Below the pieces are notes generated by a model. The model worked only from the letters and a program-made list of their open reading frames with translations. It was not told the DNA's origin and did no database searches. A program made the translations under genes and the position numbers. This document shows, in pieces, positions 44,645-58,376 of a stretch of DNA of 64,000 bases; positions within the stretch are counted from its first letter, which is position 1; every line of letters starts with the position of its first letter. This DNA is from Eulemur rufifrons (taxonomy: Eukaryota; Chordata; Mammalia; Primates; Lemuridae), in assembly GCF_041146395.1 (NCBI RefSeq), contig NW_027182877.1, positions 280,001 through 344,000 on the forward strand, read 5' to 3'.

Positions 44645-47600
44645 CCCTTAATCTTGACCCTTACCATTAACCCTCACACTAACCCTAATCCTAATCTTTA
44701 ACCATAAAGCTAACACTGAAGCCTAACCCTGTGCCAAACGCTAAACCCAAACCTTAACCCTAACCCTGAAACTTAACCATAAACCTAACTGTAACTGTTA
44801 CACCTAACACTAACCTCTAACCCTAACCCCTAACCCTAAGACCCCACCTTAACACTAACCCTAACCCTAAACATTATCATAATCCTACCCCTAAATCTAA
44901 TTCTCGGACTTCTTGCTTTCTTAGAGTTTAGAAAGCCTAAAATCCTCCCATGCCATGAGTAAAAGGGGGCTCTGCAGCTCTCTCTTGCATGAAACCAGGA
45001 GCCCATACCTAGCGTATGATAGAGTGGGTTCCCGGGGACAATCCCATCCCCCTAACCCCAGCCCCCCGCCCAGTGCAGACAGGGCCTGTACGCTAAGTAT
45101 AAACACTACCCCTAACAGATAACCCTCACCCTGAACATAGCACCTGACCCTGATCCTATTGCTCACCTTAAAACATAAACCTCCCCGTAACCCTAACTTA
45201 TCCCCTTATCTTAACCTTAATGCATAACACCCTGAGAAGAAGCCCTATCCCATAATTCTAATCCTAACCCCTAGCCATAACCGTAACACCTCATCCCTAA
45301 TTCTAAAATGCCAACCCTAACCTTCACCCTGCCAACAACCCTAACCCTAACCCTAACCCCTAACCCTAAGCCCTCACCCTATCGCTAATCTTCATCCCTA
45401 AACCGTACCGTAATCCTAACCCTAAATCTAATTCTCAGACTTGCTTTCGCAGAGTTTTGAAAGCCTACAATCCTACTAAGCCATGCATGAAAGCCCGCTC
45501 TGCCACAGTGTCCTGCATGAAACCCAGAGGCCCATACACTGCGTACGATAGAGTGGGCTCCCAGCGACCATCACAGACCCCTAACTTCGCCTCCTAGTGC
45601 ATACAGGGCCCGTGCCCTAAGCATAAACCCTACCCCACACCCATAACCCTAACCCAGAACATAACACCTAACCCTGATCCTACTGCTCACCTTAACACGT
45701 AAACCTCACCCTAACCCTAACTTAACCCCTTATCTTAACGATAATGCATGACACCCTGAGAACAAGCCCTATACCGTAATTCTAACCCTAACTCCTAGCC
45801 GTAACCATAACACCTAATCCCTAATTCTGAAACGCCAACCCTAACGTTAACCCTACCGACAACACTAACACTAACCCTAAAACCCTTACCCTAACCCTAC
45901 GCCTAAAAATAACCCTAACCATTGATCCTTAGTCATAACCCCTAAAGCTTAACCCTAACCCTTAACGCTAATCCCAATCCTAACCATTAAACATAGCCCT
46001 ACTTAACCCTAACCCTAACCTATACGCTAATGCCTAGAGATCTAACCCCAACACTGACCTACAGTTAACACTAACCCTAACCCCTAATCCTAACCTTAAA
46101 CCTGAACCATAAACCTAGCCCTTAACCCTAACCCTATTCCTAACCCCCTAACCCTAACCCTAACTGTTAAGCCTCACCCTAACCCTTAACCCTGACTCTA
46201 ACCCTAAACCTTAACCCTAACCCTGAACCCTAACCCTAAGCCTAACCCTTAACCCTAACCCTATCCCTTAACCCTAACCCCTAACCCTAACGCTAACCCC
46301 AACCCTAAACCTCACCCTGGCCCCCAACCCAGACTTAACACCTAACCCCTAACACTAACTCTAAACCTAACCACTAATCCCTAGCACCTGACCCTGACTC
46401 GAAACCTAACCCCTAACTCGAAACCCCTAACCCCAAACCTAACCCTAATTCTCACACTACTTCCATTCCCAGAGTGAAGCAAGCCTACAATACAGCCATG
46501 CCACGTGTGAGATGAGGCTCTGCCTGAGTCCTGCATGTAGGTTTTGTCCCAAGGCCCAGGGAATGATGTTGTGCTTTTGTGGTGACTCCGACCACACCCC
46601 TCTCACCGTAGATTAACCAGGTCCTGTGCCCTTAAACTGACCGCTAAATCTAAGCCCTACCACCAACCCTAACCGCTGACCCTGAACCTAAGCCCCGAGC
46701 CTAAAGCCCAACACTAACTCTAAACACTTACCCTAAACCTAATCCCTAACCCTAATGCTAACCCCTAAACGTAACTCTAACCACGAACAGTAAACCTAAC
46801 CCTAACCTCTAACACAAACCCTAACACATAACTCTAACCCTAAAACTAACCCTAACCCTTAACCCTAAACCTAAAACCTAACCCTAACCCTTAACCTTAA
46901 TCTTAACCGTTAACTCTCATGCTAACCTTTAATCCTAACCCTAATCCTAATCTTCAACCCTAAACCGAACACAACCCTAACCCTGTACCAAACCCTGACC
47001 CCTCATCTTAACCCTATCCGCAAACCTCAACCCCAAAACGAACTATAACCGTTAAACCTAACAGTAACCTTAAACCGTAACCCTAATCTGTAACCCTATC
47101 CCCTCACCATAACACTACACTTCATCCTGAACCCTAACCATAATCCTAACCCTAAATCTAATTCTCAGACTTCTTGCTTTCTTAGAGTTTAGAAAGCCTG
47201 CAATCCTCCCGTGCCATGTGTGAAAGGAGGCTCTACCACTGTGTCCTGCATGAAATCCACGGGCGCATACCCAGAGTCCGATACAGTGGGTTCCCGGTGA
47301 CAATCCCAGCCCCCTAACCTCCCCCCAGCCTAATGCCGACAGGGCCCGTGCGCTAAGCATAAATGATACCTTTAACAGATAACCCTAACCCTGAACATGG
47401 CACCTAACCCTGTTCCTATTTCTCCCCTTAACACGTAAACCTCACCGTGAGCCTAACTTTAACCTCTTAACGTAACGTTAATGCATAACCCATTCCCTGA
47501 GAACATCCCCTATCCCGTAATTCTAACCCTATCTCCTAGTCATAACTGTAACACCTAATCCCTAACCCTAATTCTCCACCGCTAAGCCTAACCGTAACGC

Positions 47601-48077
47601 TGCCTACAACCCTAACACTGACAGGAACCCTTAGTTCTAACCCCAACGCTATGCCTAACAAAAGCCCTAACCCTTCACCCTTCACCCTAACCCCTGAGCA
47701 TTACCCTAACCTTTAACCGTAATCCTAATCCTAACCATTAAACCTAACCCTAGCTCTTAAAGCTAACCCTAAACCTTACCCTCACGACTAGACCTAACCC
47801 TGACACTAACCTAACACCTAACCCTAACCATAACCCCTAAAGCTAACCCTAACCTGAACCCTAAACCTAACCCTAACACTGAACCTTCACTATATCCCTA
47901 ACCCCTAAGCCTAATCCTAACTGTTAATCCTCACCCTAACACTTAAACTGGACCATAACACTAAACATTAACCCTAACACTAAACTTTAACCCTAACCAT
48001 AAGCCCAACACTTAACCCTAATCCTATCCCCTAACCCTAAGCCCTAACCCTAAACCTAACCCTAACCCCAACCCTAA
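44645..48077 (-). repeat. 3,433-bp unit 2
   Basis: Cassettes: a 44901-45097, b 45432-45622, S2 46447-46636, c 47162-47358. Variants: G at 45846 (AACGTTAACC), shared only with unit 6; G at 45996 (CATAGCCC), shared only with unit 5; and a private AAACCTAGCCC near 46117. Confidence 0.95.
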
Positions 48078-51000
48078 CCCTTAATCTTGACCCTTACCAT
48101 TAACCCTCACACTAACCCTAATCCTAATCTTTAACCATAAAGCTAACACTGAAGCCTAACCCTGTGCCAAACGCTAAACCCAAACCTTAACCCTAACCCT
48201 GAAACTTAACCATAAACCTAACTGTAACTGTTACACCTAACACTAACCTCTAACCCTAACCCCTAACCCTAAGACCCCACCTTAACACTAACCCTAACCC
48301 TAAACATTATCATAATCCTACCCCTAAATCTAATTCTCGGACTTCTTGCTTTCTTAGAGTTTAGAAAGCCTAAAATCCTCCCATGCCATGAGTAAAAGGG
48401 GGCTCTGCAGCTCTCTCTTGCATGAAACCAGGAGCCCATACCTAGCGTATGATAGAGTGGGTTCCCGGGGACAATCCCATCCCCCTAACCCCAGCCCCCC
48501 GCCCAGTGCAGACAGGGCCTGTACGCTAAGTATAAACACTACCCCTAACAGATAACCCTCACCCTGAACATAGCACCTGACCCTGATCCTATTGCTCACC
48601 TTAAAACATAAACCTCCCCGTAACCCTAACTTATCCCCTTATCTTAACCTTAATGCATAACACCCTGAGAAGAAGCCCTATCCCATAATTCTAATCCTAA
48701 CCCCTGGCCATAACCGTAACACCTCATCCCTAATTCTAAAATGCCAACCCTAACCTTCACCCTGCCAACAACCCTAACCCTAACCCTAACCCCTAACCCT
48801 AAGCCCTCACCCTATCGCTAATCTTCATCCCTAAACCGTACCGTAATCCTAACCCTAAATCTAATTCTCAGACTTGCTTTCGCAGAGTTTTGAAAGCCTA
48901 CAATCCTACTAAGCCATGCATGAAAGCCCGCTCTGCCACAGTGTCCTGCATGAAACCCAGAGGCCCATACACTGCGTACGATAGAGTGGGCTCCCAGCGA
49001 CCATCACAGACCCCTAACTTCGCCTCCTAGTGCATACAGGGCCCGTGCCCTAAGCATAAACCCTACCCCACACCCATAACCCTAACCCAGAACATAACAC
49101 CTAACCCTGATCCTACTGCTCACCTTAACACGTAAACCTCACCCTAACCCTAACTTAACCCCTTATCTTAACGATAATGCATGACACCCTGAGAACAAGC
49201 CCTATACCGTAATTCTAACCCTAACTCCTAGCCGTAACCATAACACCTAATCCCTAATTCTGAAACGCCAACCCTAACCTTAACCCTACCGACAACACTA
49301 ACACTAACCCTAAAACCCTTACCCTAACCCTACGCCTAAAAATAACCCTAACCATTGATCCTTAGTCATAACCCCTAAAGCTTAACCCTAACCCTTAACG
49401 CTAATCCCAATCCTAACCATTAAACATAACCCTACTTAACCCTAACCCTAACCTATACGCTAATGCCTAGAGATCTAACCCCAACACTGACCTACAGTTA
49501 ACACTAACCCTAACCCCTAATCCTAACCTTAAACCTGAACCATAAACCTAACCCTTAACCCTAACCCTATTCCTAACCCCCTAACCCTAACCCTAACTGT
49601 TAAGCCTCACCCTAACCCTTAACCCTGACTCTAACCCTAAACCTTAACCCTAACCCTGAACCCTAACCCTAAGCCTAACCCTTAACCCTAACCCTATCCC
49701 TTAACCCTAACCCCTAACCCTAACGCTAACCCCAACCCTAAACCTCACCCTGGCCCCCAACCCAGACTTAACACCTAACCCCTAACACTAACTCTAAACC
49801 TAACCACTAATCCCTAGCACCTGACCCTGACTCGAAACCTAACCCCTAACTCGAAACCCCTAACCCCAAACCTAACCCTAATTCTCACACTACTTCCATT
49901 CCCAGAGTGAAGCAAGCCTACAATACAGCCATGCCACGTGTGAGATGAGGCTCTGCCTGAGTCCTGCATGTAGGTTTTGTCCCAAGGCCCAGGGAATGAT
50001 GTTGTGCTTTTGTGGTGACTCCGACCACACCCCTCTCACCGTAGATTAACCAGGTCCTGTGCCCTTAAACTGACCGCTAAATCTAAGCCCTACCACCAAC
50101 CCTAACCGCTGACCCTGAACCTAAGCCCCGAGCCTAAAGCCCAACACTAACTCTAAACACTTACCCTAAACCTAATCCCTAACCCTAATGCTAACCCCTA
50201 AACGTAACTCTAACCACGAACAGTAAACCTAACCCTAACCTCTAACACAAACCCTAACACATAACTCTAACCCTAAAACTAACCCTAACCCTTAACCCTA
50301 AACCTAAAACCTAACCCTAACCCTTAACCTTAATCTTAACCGTTAACTCTCATGCTAACCTTTAATCCTAACCCTAATCCTAATCTTCAACCCTAAACCG
50401 AACACAACCCTAACCCTGTACCAAACCCTGACCCCTCATCTTAACCCTATCCGCAAACCTCAACCCCAAAACGAACTATAACCGTTAAACCTAACAGTAA
50501 CCTTAAACCGTAACCCTAATCTGTAACCCTATCCCCTCACCATAACACTACACTTCATCCTGAACCCTAACCATAATCCTAACCCTAAATCTAATTCTCA
50601 GACTTCTTGCTTTCTTAGAGTTTAGAAAGCCTGCAATCCTCCCGTGCCATGTGTGAAAGGAGGCTCTACCACTGTGTCCTGCATGAAATCCACGGGCGCA
50701 TACCCAGAGTCCGATACAGTGGGTTCCCGGTGACAATCCCAGCCCCCTAACCTCCCCCCAGCCTAATGCCGACAGGGCCCGTGCGCTAAGCATAAATGAT
50801 ACCTTTAACAGATAACCCTAACCCTGAACATGGCACCTAACCCTGTTCCTATTTCTCCCCTTAACACGTAAACCTCACCGTGAGCCTAACTTTAACCTCT
50901 TAACGTAACGTTAATGCATAACCCATTCCCTGAGAACATCCCCTATCCCGTAATTCTAACCCTATCTCCTAGTCATAACTGTAACACCTAATCCCTAACC

Positions 51001-51510
51001 CTAATTCTCCACCGCTAAGCCTAACCGTAACGCTGCCTACAACCCTAACACTGACAGGAACCCTTAGTTCTAACCCCAACGCTATGCCTAACAAAAGCCC
51101 TAACCCTTCACCCTTCACCCTAACCCCTGAGCATTACCCTAACCTTTAACCGTAATCCTAATCCTAACCATTAAACCTAACCCTAGCTCTTAAAGCTAAC
51201 CCTAAACCTTACCCTCACGACTAGACCTAACCCTGACACTAACCTAACACCTAACCCTAACCATAACCCCTAAAGCTAACCCTAACCTGAACCCTAAACC
51301 TAACCCTAACACTGAACCTTCACTATATCCCTAACCCCTAAGCCTAATCCTAACTGTTAATCCTCACCCTAACACTTAAACTGGACCATAACACTAAACA
51401 TTAACCCTAACACTAAACTTTAACCCTAACCATAAGCCCAACACTTAACCCTAATCCTATCCCCTAACCCTAAGCCCTAACCCTAAACCTAACCCTAACC
51501 CCAACCCTAA
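48078..51510 (-). repeat. 3,433-bp unit 3
   Basis: Cassettes: a 48334-48530, b 48865-49055, S2 49880-50069, c 50595-50791. Carries CCCCTGGCC near 48705, shared with units 4-6. Confidence 0.95.
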
Positions 51511-54500
51511 CCCTTAATCTTGACCCTTACCATTAACCCTCACACTAACCCTAATCCTAATCTTTAACCATAAAGCTAACACTGAAGCCTAACCCTGTGC
51601 CAAACGCTAAACCCAAACCTTAACCCTAACCCTGAAACTTAACCATAAACCTAACTGTAACTGTTACACCTAACACTAACCTCTAACCCTAACCCCTAAC
51701 CCTAAGACCCCACCTTAACACTAACCCTAACCCTAAACATTATCATAATCCTACCCCTAAATCTAATTCTCGGACTTCTTGCTTTCTTAGAGTTTAGAAA
51801 GCCTAAAATCCTCCCATGCCATGAGTAAAAGGGGGCTCTGCAGCTCTCTCTTGCATGAAACCAGGAGCCCATACCTAGCGTATGATAGAGTGGGTTCCCG
51901 GGGACAATCCCATCCCCCTAACCCCAGCCCCCCGCCCAGTGCAGACAGGGCCTGTACGCTAAGTATAAACACTACCCCTAACAGATAACCCTCACCCTGA
52001 ACATAGCACCTGACCCTGATCCTATTGCTCACCTTAAAACATAAACCTCCCCGTAACCCTAACTTATCCCCTTATCTTAACCTTAATGCATAACACCCTG
52101 AGAAGAAGCCCTATCCCATAATTCTAATCCTAACCCCTGGCCATAACCGTAACACCTCATCCCTAATTCTAAAATGCCAACCCTAACCTTCACCCTGCCA
52201 ACAACCCTAACCCTAACCCTAACCCCTAACCCTAAGCCCTCACCCTATCGCTAATCTTCATCCCTAAACCGTACCGTAATCCTAACCCTAAATCTAATTC
52301 TCAGACTTGCTTTCGCAGAGTTTTGAAAGCCTACAATCCTACTAAGCCATGCATGAAAGCCCGCTCTGCCACAGTGTCCTGCATGAAACCCAGAGGCCCA
52401 TACACTGCGTACGATAGAGTGGGCTCCCAGCGACCATCACAGACCCCTAACTTCGCCTCCTAGTGCATACAGGGCCCGTGCCCTAAGCATAAACCCTACC
52501 CCACACCCATAACCCTAACCCAGAACATAACACCTAACCCTGATCCTACTGCTCACCTTAACACGTAAACCTCACCCTAACCCTAACTTAACCCCTTATC
52601 TTAACGATAATGCATGACACCCTGAGAACAAGCCCTATACCGTAATTCTAACCCTAACTCCTAGCCGTAACCATAACACCTAATCCCTAATTCTGAAACG
52701 CCAACCCTAACCTTAACCCTACCGACAACACTAACACTAACCCTAAAACCCTTACCCTAACCCTACGCCTAAAAATAACCCTAACCATTGATCCTTAGTC
52801 ATAACCCCTAAAGCTTAACCCTAACCCTTAACGCTAATCCCAATCCTAACCATTAAACATAACCCTACTTAACCCTAACCCTAACCTATACGCTAATGCC
52901 TAGAGATCTAACCCCAACACTGACCTACAGTTAACACTAACCCTAACCCCTAATCCTAACCTTAAACCTGAACCATAAACCTAACCCTTAACCCTAACCC
53001 TATTCCTAACCCCCTAACCCTAACCCTAACTGTTAAGCCTCACCCTAACCCTTAACCCTGACTCTAACCCTAAACCTTAACCCTAACCCTGAACCCTAAC
53101 CCTAAGCCTAACCCTTAACCCTAACCCTATCCCTTAACCCTAACCCCTAACCCTAACGCTAACCCCAACCCTAAACCTCACCCTGGCCCCCAACCCAGAC
53201 TTAACACCTAACCCCTAACACTAACTCTAAACCTAACCACTAATCCCTAGCACCTGACCCTGACTCGAAACCTAACCCCTAACTCGAAACCCCTAACCCC
53301 AAACCTAACCCTAATTCTCACACTACTTCCATTCCCAGAGTGAAGCAAGCCTACAATACAGCCATGCCACGTGTGAGATGAGGCTCTGCCTGAGTCCTGC
53401 ATGTAGGTTTTGTCCCAAGGCCCAGGGAATGATGTTGTGCTTTTGTGGTGACTCCGACCACACCCCTCTCACCGTAGATTAACCAGGTCCTGTGCCCTTA
53501 AACTGACCGCTAAATCTAAGCCCTACCACCAACCCTAACCGCTGACCCTGAACCTAAGCCCCGAGCCTAAAGCCCAACACTAACTCTAAACACTTACCCT
53601 AAACCTAATCCCTAACCCTAATGCTAACCCCTAAACGTAACTCTAACCACGAACAGTAAACCTAACCCTAACCTCTAACACAAACCCTAACACATAACTC
53701 TAACCCTAAAACTAACCCTAACCCTTAACCCTAAACCTAAAACCTAACCCTAACCCTTAACCTTAATCTTAACCGTTAACTCTCATGCTAACCTTTAATC
53801 CTAACCCTAATCCTAATCTTCAACCCTAAACCGAACACAACCCTAACCCTGTACCAAACCCTGACCCCTCATCTTAACCCTATCCGCAAACCTCAACCCC
53901 AAAACGAACTATAACCGTTAAACCTAACAGTAACCTTAAACCGTAACCCTAATCTGTAACCCTATCCCCTCACCATAACACTACACTTCATCCTGAACCC
54001 TAACCATAATCCTAACCCTAAATCTAATTCTCAGACTTCTTGCTTTCTTAGAGTTTAGAAAGCCTGCAATCCTCCCGTGCCATGTGTGAAAGGAGGCTCT
54101 ACCACTGTGTCCTGCATGAAATCCACGGGCGCATACCCAGAGTCCGATACAGTGGGTTCCCGGTGACAATCCCAGCCCCCTAACCTCCCCCCAGCCTAAT
54201 GCCGACAGGGCCCGTGCGCTAAGCATAAATGATACCTTTAACAGATAACCCTAACCCTGAACATGGCACCTAACCCTGTTCCTATTTCTCCCCTTAACAC
54301 GTAAACCTCACCGTGAGCCTAACTTTAACCTCTTAACGTAACGTTAATGCATAACCCATTCCCTGAGAACATCCCCTATCCCGTAATTCTAACCCTATCT
54401 CCTAGTCATAACTGTAACACCTAATCCCTAACCCTAATTCTCCACCGCTAAGCCTAACCGTAACGCTGCCTACAACCCTAACACTGACAGGAACCCTTAG

Positions 54501-54943
54501 TTCTAACCCCAACGCTATGCCTAACAAAAGCCCTAACCCTTCACCCTTCACCCTAACCCCTGAGCATTACCCTAACCTTTAACCGTAATCCTAATCCTAA
54601 CCATTAAACCTAACCCTAGCTCTTAAAGCTAACCCTAAACCTTACCCTCACGACTAGACCTAACCCTGACACTAACCTAACACCTAACCCTAACCATAAC
54701 CCCTAAAGCTAACCCTAACCTGAACCCTAAACCTAACCCTAACACTGAACCTTCACTATATCCCTAACCCCTAAGCCTAATCCTAACTGTTAATCCTCAC
54801 CCTAACACTTAAACTGGACCATAACACTAAACATTAACCCTAACACTAAACTTTAACCCTAACCATAAGCCCAACACTTAACCCTAATCCTATCCCCTAA
54901 CCCTAAGCCCTAACCCTAAACCTAACCCTAACCCCAACCCTAA
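51511..54943 (-). repeat. 3,433-bp unit 4
   Basis: Cassettes: a 51767-51963, b 52298-52488, S2 53313-53502, c 54028-54224. I found no private change relative to unit 3. Confidence 0.95.
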
Positions 54944-57900
54944 CCCTTAATCTTGACCCTTACCATTAACCCTCACACTAACCCTAATCCTAATCTTTAA
55001 CCATAAAGCTAACACTGAAGCCTAACCCTGTGCCAAACGCTAAACCCAAACCTTAACCCTAACCCTGAAACTTAACCATAAACCTAACTGTAACTGTTAC
55101 ACCTAACACTAACCTCTAACCCTAACCCCTAACCCTAAGACCCCACCTTAACACTAACCCTAACCCTAAACATTATCATAATCCTACCCCTAAATCTAAT
55201 TCTCGGACTTCTTGCTTTCTTAGAGTTTAGAAAGCCTAAAATCCTCCCATGCCATGAGTAAAAGGGGGCTCTGCAGCTCTCTCTTGCATGAAACCAGGAG
55301 CCCATACCTAGCGTATGATAGAGTGGGTTCCCGGGGACAATCCCATCCCCCTAACCCCAGCCCCCCGCCCAGTGCAGACAGGGCCTGTACGCTAAGTATA
55401 AACACTACCCCTAACAGATAACCCTCACCCTGAACATAGCACCTGACCCTGATCCTATTGCTCACCTTAAAACATAAACATCCCCGTAACCCTAACTTAT
55501 CCCCTTATCTTAACCTTAATGCATAACACCCTGAGAAGAAGCCCTATCCCATAATTCTAATCCTAACCCCTGGCCATAACCGTAACACCTCATCCCTAAT
55601 TCTAAAATGCCAACCCTAACCTTCACCCTGCCAACAACCCTAACCCTAACCCTAACCCCTAACCCTAAGCCCTCACCCTATCGCTAATCTTCATCCCTAA
55701 ACCGTACCGTAATCCTAACCCTAAATCTAATTCTCAGACTTGCTTTCGCAGAGTTTTGAAAGCCTACAATCCTACTAAGCCATGCATGAAAGCCCGCTCT
55801 GCCACAGTGTCCTGCATGAAACCCAGAGGCCCATACACTGCGTACGATAGAGTGGGCTCCCAGCGACCATCACAGACCCCTAACTTCGCCTCCTAGTGCA
55901 TACAGGGCCCGTGCCCTAAGCATAAACCCTACCCCACACCCATAACCCTAACCCAGAACATAACACCTAACCCTGATCCTACTGCTCACCTTAACACGTA
56001 AACCTCACCCTAACCCTAACTTAACCCCTTATCTTAACGATAATGCATGACACCCTGAGAACAAGCCCTATACCGTAATTCTAACCCTAACTCCTAGCCG
56101 TAACCATAACACCTAATCCCTAATTCTGAAACGCCAACCCTAACCTTAACCCTACCGACAACACTAACACTAACCCTAAAACCCTTACCCTAACCCTACG
56201 CCTAAAAATAACCCTAACCATTGATCCTTAGTCATAACCCCTAAAGCTTAACCCTAACCCTTAACGCTAATCCCAATCCTAACCATTAAACATAGCCCTA
56301 CTTAACCCTAACCCTAACCTATACGCTAATGCCTAGAGATCTAACCCCAACACTGACCTACAGTTAACACTAACCCTAACCCCTAATCCTAACCTTAAAC
56401 CTGAACCATAAACCTAACCCTTAACCCTAACCCTATTCCTAACCCCCTAACCCTAACCCTAACTGTTAAGCCTCACCCTAACCCTTAACCCTGACTCTAA
56501 CCCTAAACCTTAACCCTAACCCTGAACCCTAACCCTAAGCCTAACCCTTAACCCTAACCCTATCCCTTAACCCTAACCCCTAACCCTAACGCTAACCCCA
56601 ACCCTAAACCTCACCCTGGCCCCCAACCCAGACTTAACACCTAACCCCTAACACTAACTCTAAACCTAACCACTAATCCCTAGCACCTGACCCTGACTCG
56701 AAACCTAACCCCTAACTCGAAACCCCTAACCCCAAACCTAACCCTAATTCTCACACTACTTCCATTCCCAGAGTGAAGCAAGCCTACAATACAGCCATGC
56801 CACGTGTGAGATGAGGCTCTGCCTGAGTCCTGCATGTAGGTTTTGTCCCAAGGCCCAGGGAATGATGTTGTGCTTTTGTGGTGACTCCGACCACACCCCT
56901 CTCACCGTAGATTAACCAGGTCCTGTGCCCTTAAACTGACCGCTAAATCTAAGCCCTACCACCAACCCTAACCGCTGACCCTGAACCTAAGCCCCGAGCC
57001 TAAAGCCCAACACTAACTCTAAACACTTACCCTAAACCTAATCCCTAACCCTAATGCTAACCCCTAAACGTAACTCTAACCACGAACAGTAAACCTAACC
57101 CTAACCTCTAACACAAACCCTAACACATAACTCTAACCCTAAAACTAACCCTAACCCTTAACCCTAAACCTAAAACCTAACCCTAACCCTTAACCTTAAT
57201 CTTAACCGTTAACTCTCATGCTAACCTTTAATCCTAACCCTAATCCTAATCTTCAACCCTAAACCGAACACAACCCTAACCCTGTACCAAACCCTGACCC
57301 CTCATCTTAACCCTATCCGCAAACCTCAACCCCAAAACGAACTATAACCGTTAAACCTAACAGTAACCTTAAACCGTAACCCTAATCTGTAACCCTATCC
57401 CCTCACCATAACACTACACTTCATCCTGAACCCTAACCATAATCCTAACCCTAAATCTAATTCTCAGACTTCTTGCTTTCTTAGAGTTTAGAAAGCCTGC
57501 AATCCTCCCGTGCCATGTGTGAAAGGAGGCTCTACCACTGTGTCCTGCATGAAATCCACGGGCGCATACCCAGAGTCCGATACAGTGGGTTCCCGGTGAC
57601 AATCCCAGCCCCCTAACCTCCCCCCAGCCTAATGCCGACAGGGCCCGTGCGCTAAGCATAAATGATACCTTTAACAGATAACCCTAACCCTGAACATGGC
57701 ACCTAACCCTGTTCCTATTTCTCCCCTTAACACGTAAACCTCACCGTGAGCCTAACTTTAACCTCTTAACGTAACGTTAATGCATAACCCATTCCCTGAG
57801 AACATCCCCTATCCCGTAATTCTAACCCTATCTCCTAGTCATAACTGTAACACCTAATCCCTAACCCTAATTCTCCACCGCTAAGCCTAACCGTAACGCT

Positions 57901-58376
57901 GCCTACAACCCTAACACTGACAGGAACCCTTAGTTCTAACCCCAACGCTATGCCTAACAAAAGCCCTAACCCTTCACCCTTCACCCTAACCCCTGAGCAT
58001 TACCCTAACCTTTAACCGTAATCCTAATCCTAACCATTAAACCTAACCCTAGCTCTTAAAGCTAACCCTAAACCTTACCCTCACGACTAGACCTAACCCT
58101 GACACTAACCTAACACCTAACCCTAACCATAACCCCTAAAGCTAACCCTAACCTGAACCCTAAACCTAACCCTAACACTGAACCTTCACTATATCCCTAA
58201 CCCCTAAGCCTAATCCTAACTGTTAATCCTCACCCTAACACTTAAACTGGACCATAACACTAAACATTAACCCTAACACTAAACTTTAACCCTAACCATA
58301 AGCCCAACACTTAACCCTAATCCTATCCCCTAACCCTAAGCCCTAACCCTAAACCTAACCCTAACCCCAACCCTAA
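54944..58376 (-). repeat. 3,433-bp unit 5
   Basis: Cassettes: a 55200-55396, b 55731-55921, S2 56746-56935, c 57461-57657. Private AAACATCCCCG near 55480 (others AAACCTCCCCG). G at 56295 (CATAGCCC) is shared only with unit 2. Confidence 0.95.
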